Origin: Saprospiraceae bacterium
Lineage (GTDB): Bacteria; Bacteroidota; Bacteroidia; Chitinophagales; Saprospiraceae
Direction: 5' to 3'
Length of the DNA: 64,000 nucleotides
Assembly (NCBI GenBank): GCA_016787575.1
Contig: JAEUUO010000010.1
Coordinates: 124,001-188,000, forward strand
Under the pieces are notes generated by a model. The model was not told the origin of the DNA. It was given only the letters and a program-made list of their open reading frames with translations, and searched no databases. Made by a program: the position numbers and the translations under genes. How positions within the stretch are numbered: the stretch's first letter is position 1; each line of letters begins with the position of its first letter. Of the stretch, positions 63,216 through 64,000 are shown piece by piece.

Positions 63216-64000
63216 ATGGACAACTTGCAGATTTTCCTGATATGCGTTTATACCGCATGTCTATTATACATAACCAGCTTTTCTCTTCTTCAACTCAATT
63301 TGTTGAAGGCTTATCGAAAACAGAAAAAGAATAAAGTATTACTTCCTGAATTAAAGGATTCGGATTATCATCCGCTCGTTACAATACAGCTTCCCATTTT
63401 TAATGAGTTGTATGTAATTGACAGGCTTTTAGATAATATAACCAAATTAGATTATCCGAAAGATCGTATGGAAATTCAGGTACTCGATGACTCTACAGAT
63501 GAAACCAAAGAGCATGCAAAAAACAAAATAGCTCAGTATCAGGCACTTGGCTTTGATATTCACCACATTCACCGGACCGATCGTTCCGGATTCAAAGCAG
63601 GAGCCCTAAAAGAAGGCACCAAAGTTTGTAAAGGTGAGTTTATAGCCATTTTTGATGCAGACTTTTTACCGGAGCCTGATTTTTTAAAAAAGAGCATGCC
63701 CTACTTTAATAATCCTAACATTGGCGTAGTTCAAACACGCTGGGAACATATCAATGAAGATTATTCTCTTCTAACAAAATTGCAAGCTTTTCAGTTAAAT
63801 GTCCATTTCACAGTTGAACAGGCAGGCCGTTGTGCTGCAGGTCATTTTCTTCAATTTAATGGAACTGCCGGAATCTGGCGCAAAACATGTATCGATGAAG
63901 CAGGTGGTTGGCAATCAGATACGCTTACTGAAGATCTTGACTTAAGTTACAGGGCACAGTTAAAAGGCTGGAAAATTCAATACGTCGAAGACATTATTTG
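63216..64000 (+). CDS. Glycosyltransferase family 2, cellulose synthase-like (3' truncated by window end)
   Basis: An open frame of about 261 residues that runs off the window. One membrane helix near 4-24 is followed by a GT2 domain with LPIFNE, DDSTDE (metal/nucleotide), DADF, QTRWEHIN and TEDLDLS. The order and spacing match processive or CslC-like GT2 enzymes that make beta-glucans or similar polymers. The C-terminal membrane helices are expected beyond the window. Confidence 0.85.
   Translation, partial: MDNLQIFLICVYTACLLYITSFSLLQLNLLKAYRKQKKNKVLLPELKDSDYHPLVTIQLPIFNELYVIDRLLDNITKLDYPKDRMEIQVLDDSTDETKEHAKNKIAQYQALGFDIHHIHRTDRSGFKAGALKEGTKVCKGEFIAIFDADFLPEPDFLKKSMPYFNNPNIGVVQTRWEHINEDYSLLTKLQAFQLNVHFTVEQAGRCAAGHFLQFNGTAGIWRKTCIDEAGGWQSDTLTEDLDLSYRAQLKGWKIQYVEDII

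Noticed and set aside
1..64000. Search for mobile elements, integrases, prophage genes and CRISPR arrays
   Set aside because: None seen: no transposase-type gene, terminal inverted repeats or spacer arrays were recognised by reading, although a homology search was not possible.

Overview
The window reads as chromosomal DNA of a free-living member of the Bacteroidota, most likely a Saprospiria-type organism. The evidence is an AT-rich sequence; a recurring Bacteroidota -7 promoter box (TAnnTTTG) just upstream of many genes; a gliding-motility GldA/GldF/GldG operon; the type IX secretion regulator PorX; and large secreted proteins that end in gliding-motility/type IX C-terminal domains. Species cannot be named from the sequence alone. 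I see no insertion sequence, prophage, integrase, CRISPR array or rRNA. The only RNA gene found is a tRNA-Leu(UAG). The layout looks like ordinary core genome with some lineage-specific secreted proteins.

Layout. 1-4.8 kb: tRNA modification and maturation pair dusB-cca, two small genes and an EamA transporter. 5-7 kb: a large secreted Cys-rich protein with a dockerin-like segment. 7.1-9.6 kb (minus): trxA, a DUF58 protein, a PPK2-type kinase with a changed Walker B position, and an S4 RNA-binding protein. 9.6-14.7 kb: a DUF3810 metalloprotease-like membrane protein, a futalosine hydrolase (menaquinone), an outer-membrane protein, a HerA-like ATPase and a thioredoxin lipoprotein. 14.8-17.8 kb: ribD, divergent from an aquaporin with an unusual pore filter, then a zinc phospholipase/nuclease-like protein. 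18.1-28.4 kb is one long minus-strand block: DUF6089 barrel, recQ, glycosyltransferase, ftsX, DUF3098, truB, gldA, gldF, gldG and DUF4340.

28.5-35.6 kb: an S8 protease with a large insert, an unknown secreted protein, nmo-fabH, a thioredoxin-fold/SPOR fusion and hutI. 35.7-40.7 kb: a cohesin plus SprB-repeat adhesin and a LamG-like protein, both with gliding/type IX C-terminal domains. 40.8-47.7 kb: tatC, a PH-like membrane protein, porX divergent from an HD hydrolase, glyA, truA and a DoxX protein. 47.8-51.3 kb (minus): tig-clpP-clpX and the tRNA. 51.5-55.1 kb: RelA/SpoT and purA. 55.1-59.2 kb (minus): an operon of rimK-like ligase, AstE/ASPA-like hydrolase, DacB-type PBP and a membrane-anchored methyltransferase. 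59.4-64 kb: a UMF1 transporter, a beta-helix lipoprotein, an unlisted 51-residue membrane protein, and two family-2 glycosyltransferases, the second cut by the window end.

How the parts fit: the gld operon, PorX and the C-terminal-domain proteins belong to one surface export and gliding programme. tig-clpP-clpX, RelA/SpoT and PPK2 form a proteostasis/stress layer. dusB-cca, truA, truB and the tRNA belong to translation. No clearly new multi-gene system was found. The best leads are single-protein oddities: the aquaporin filter, the PPK2 Walker B change, the thioredoxin-SPOR fusion with a lost cysteine, a membrane-anchored methyltransferase operon and a cohesin/dockerin pair on secreted proteins.
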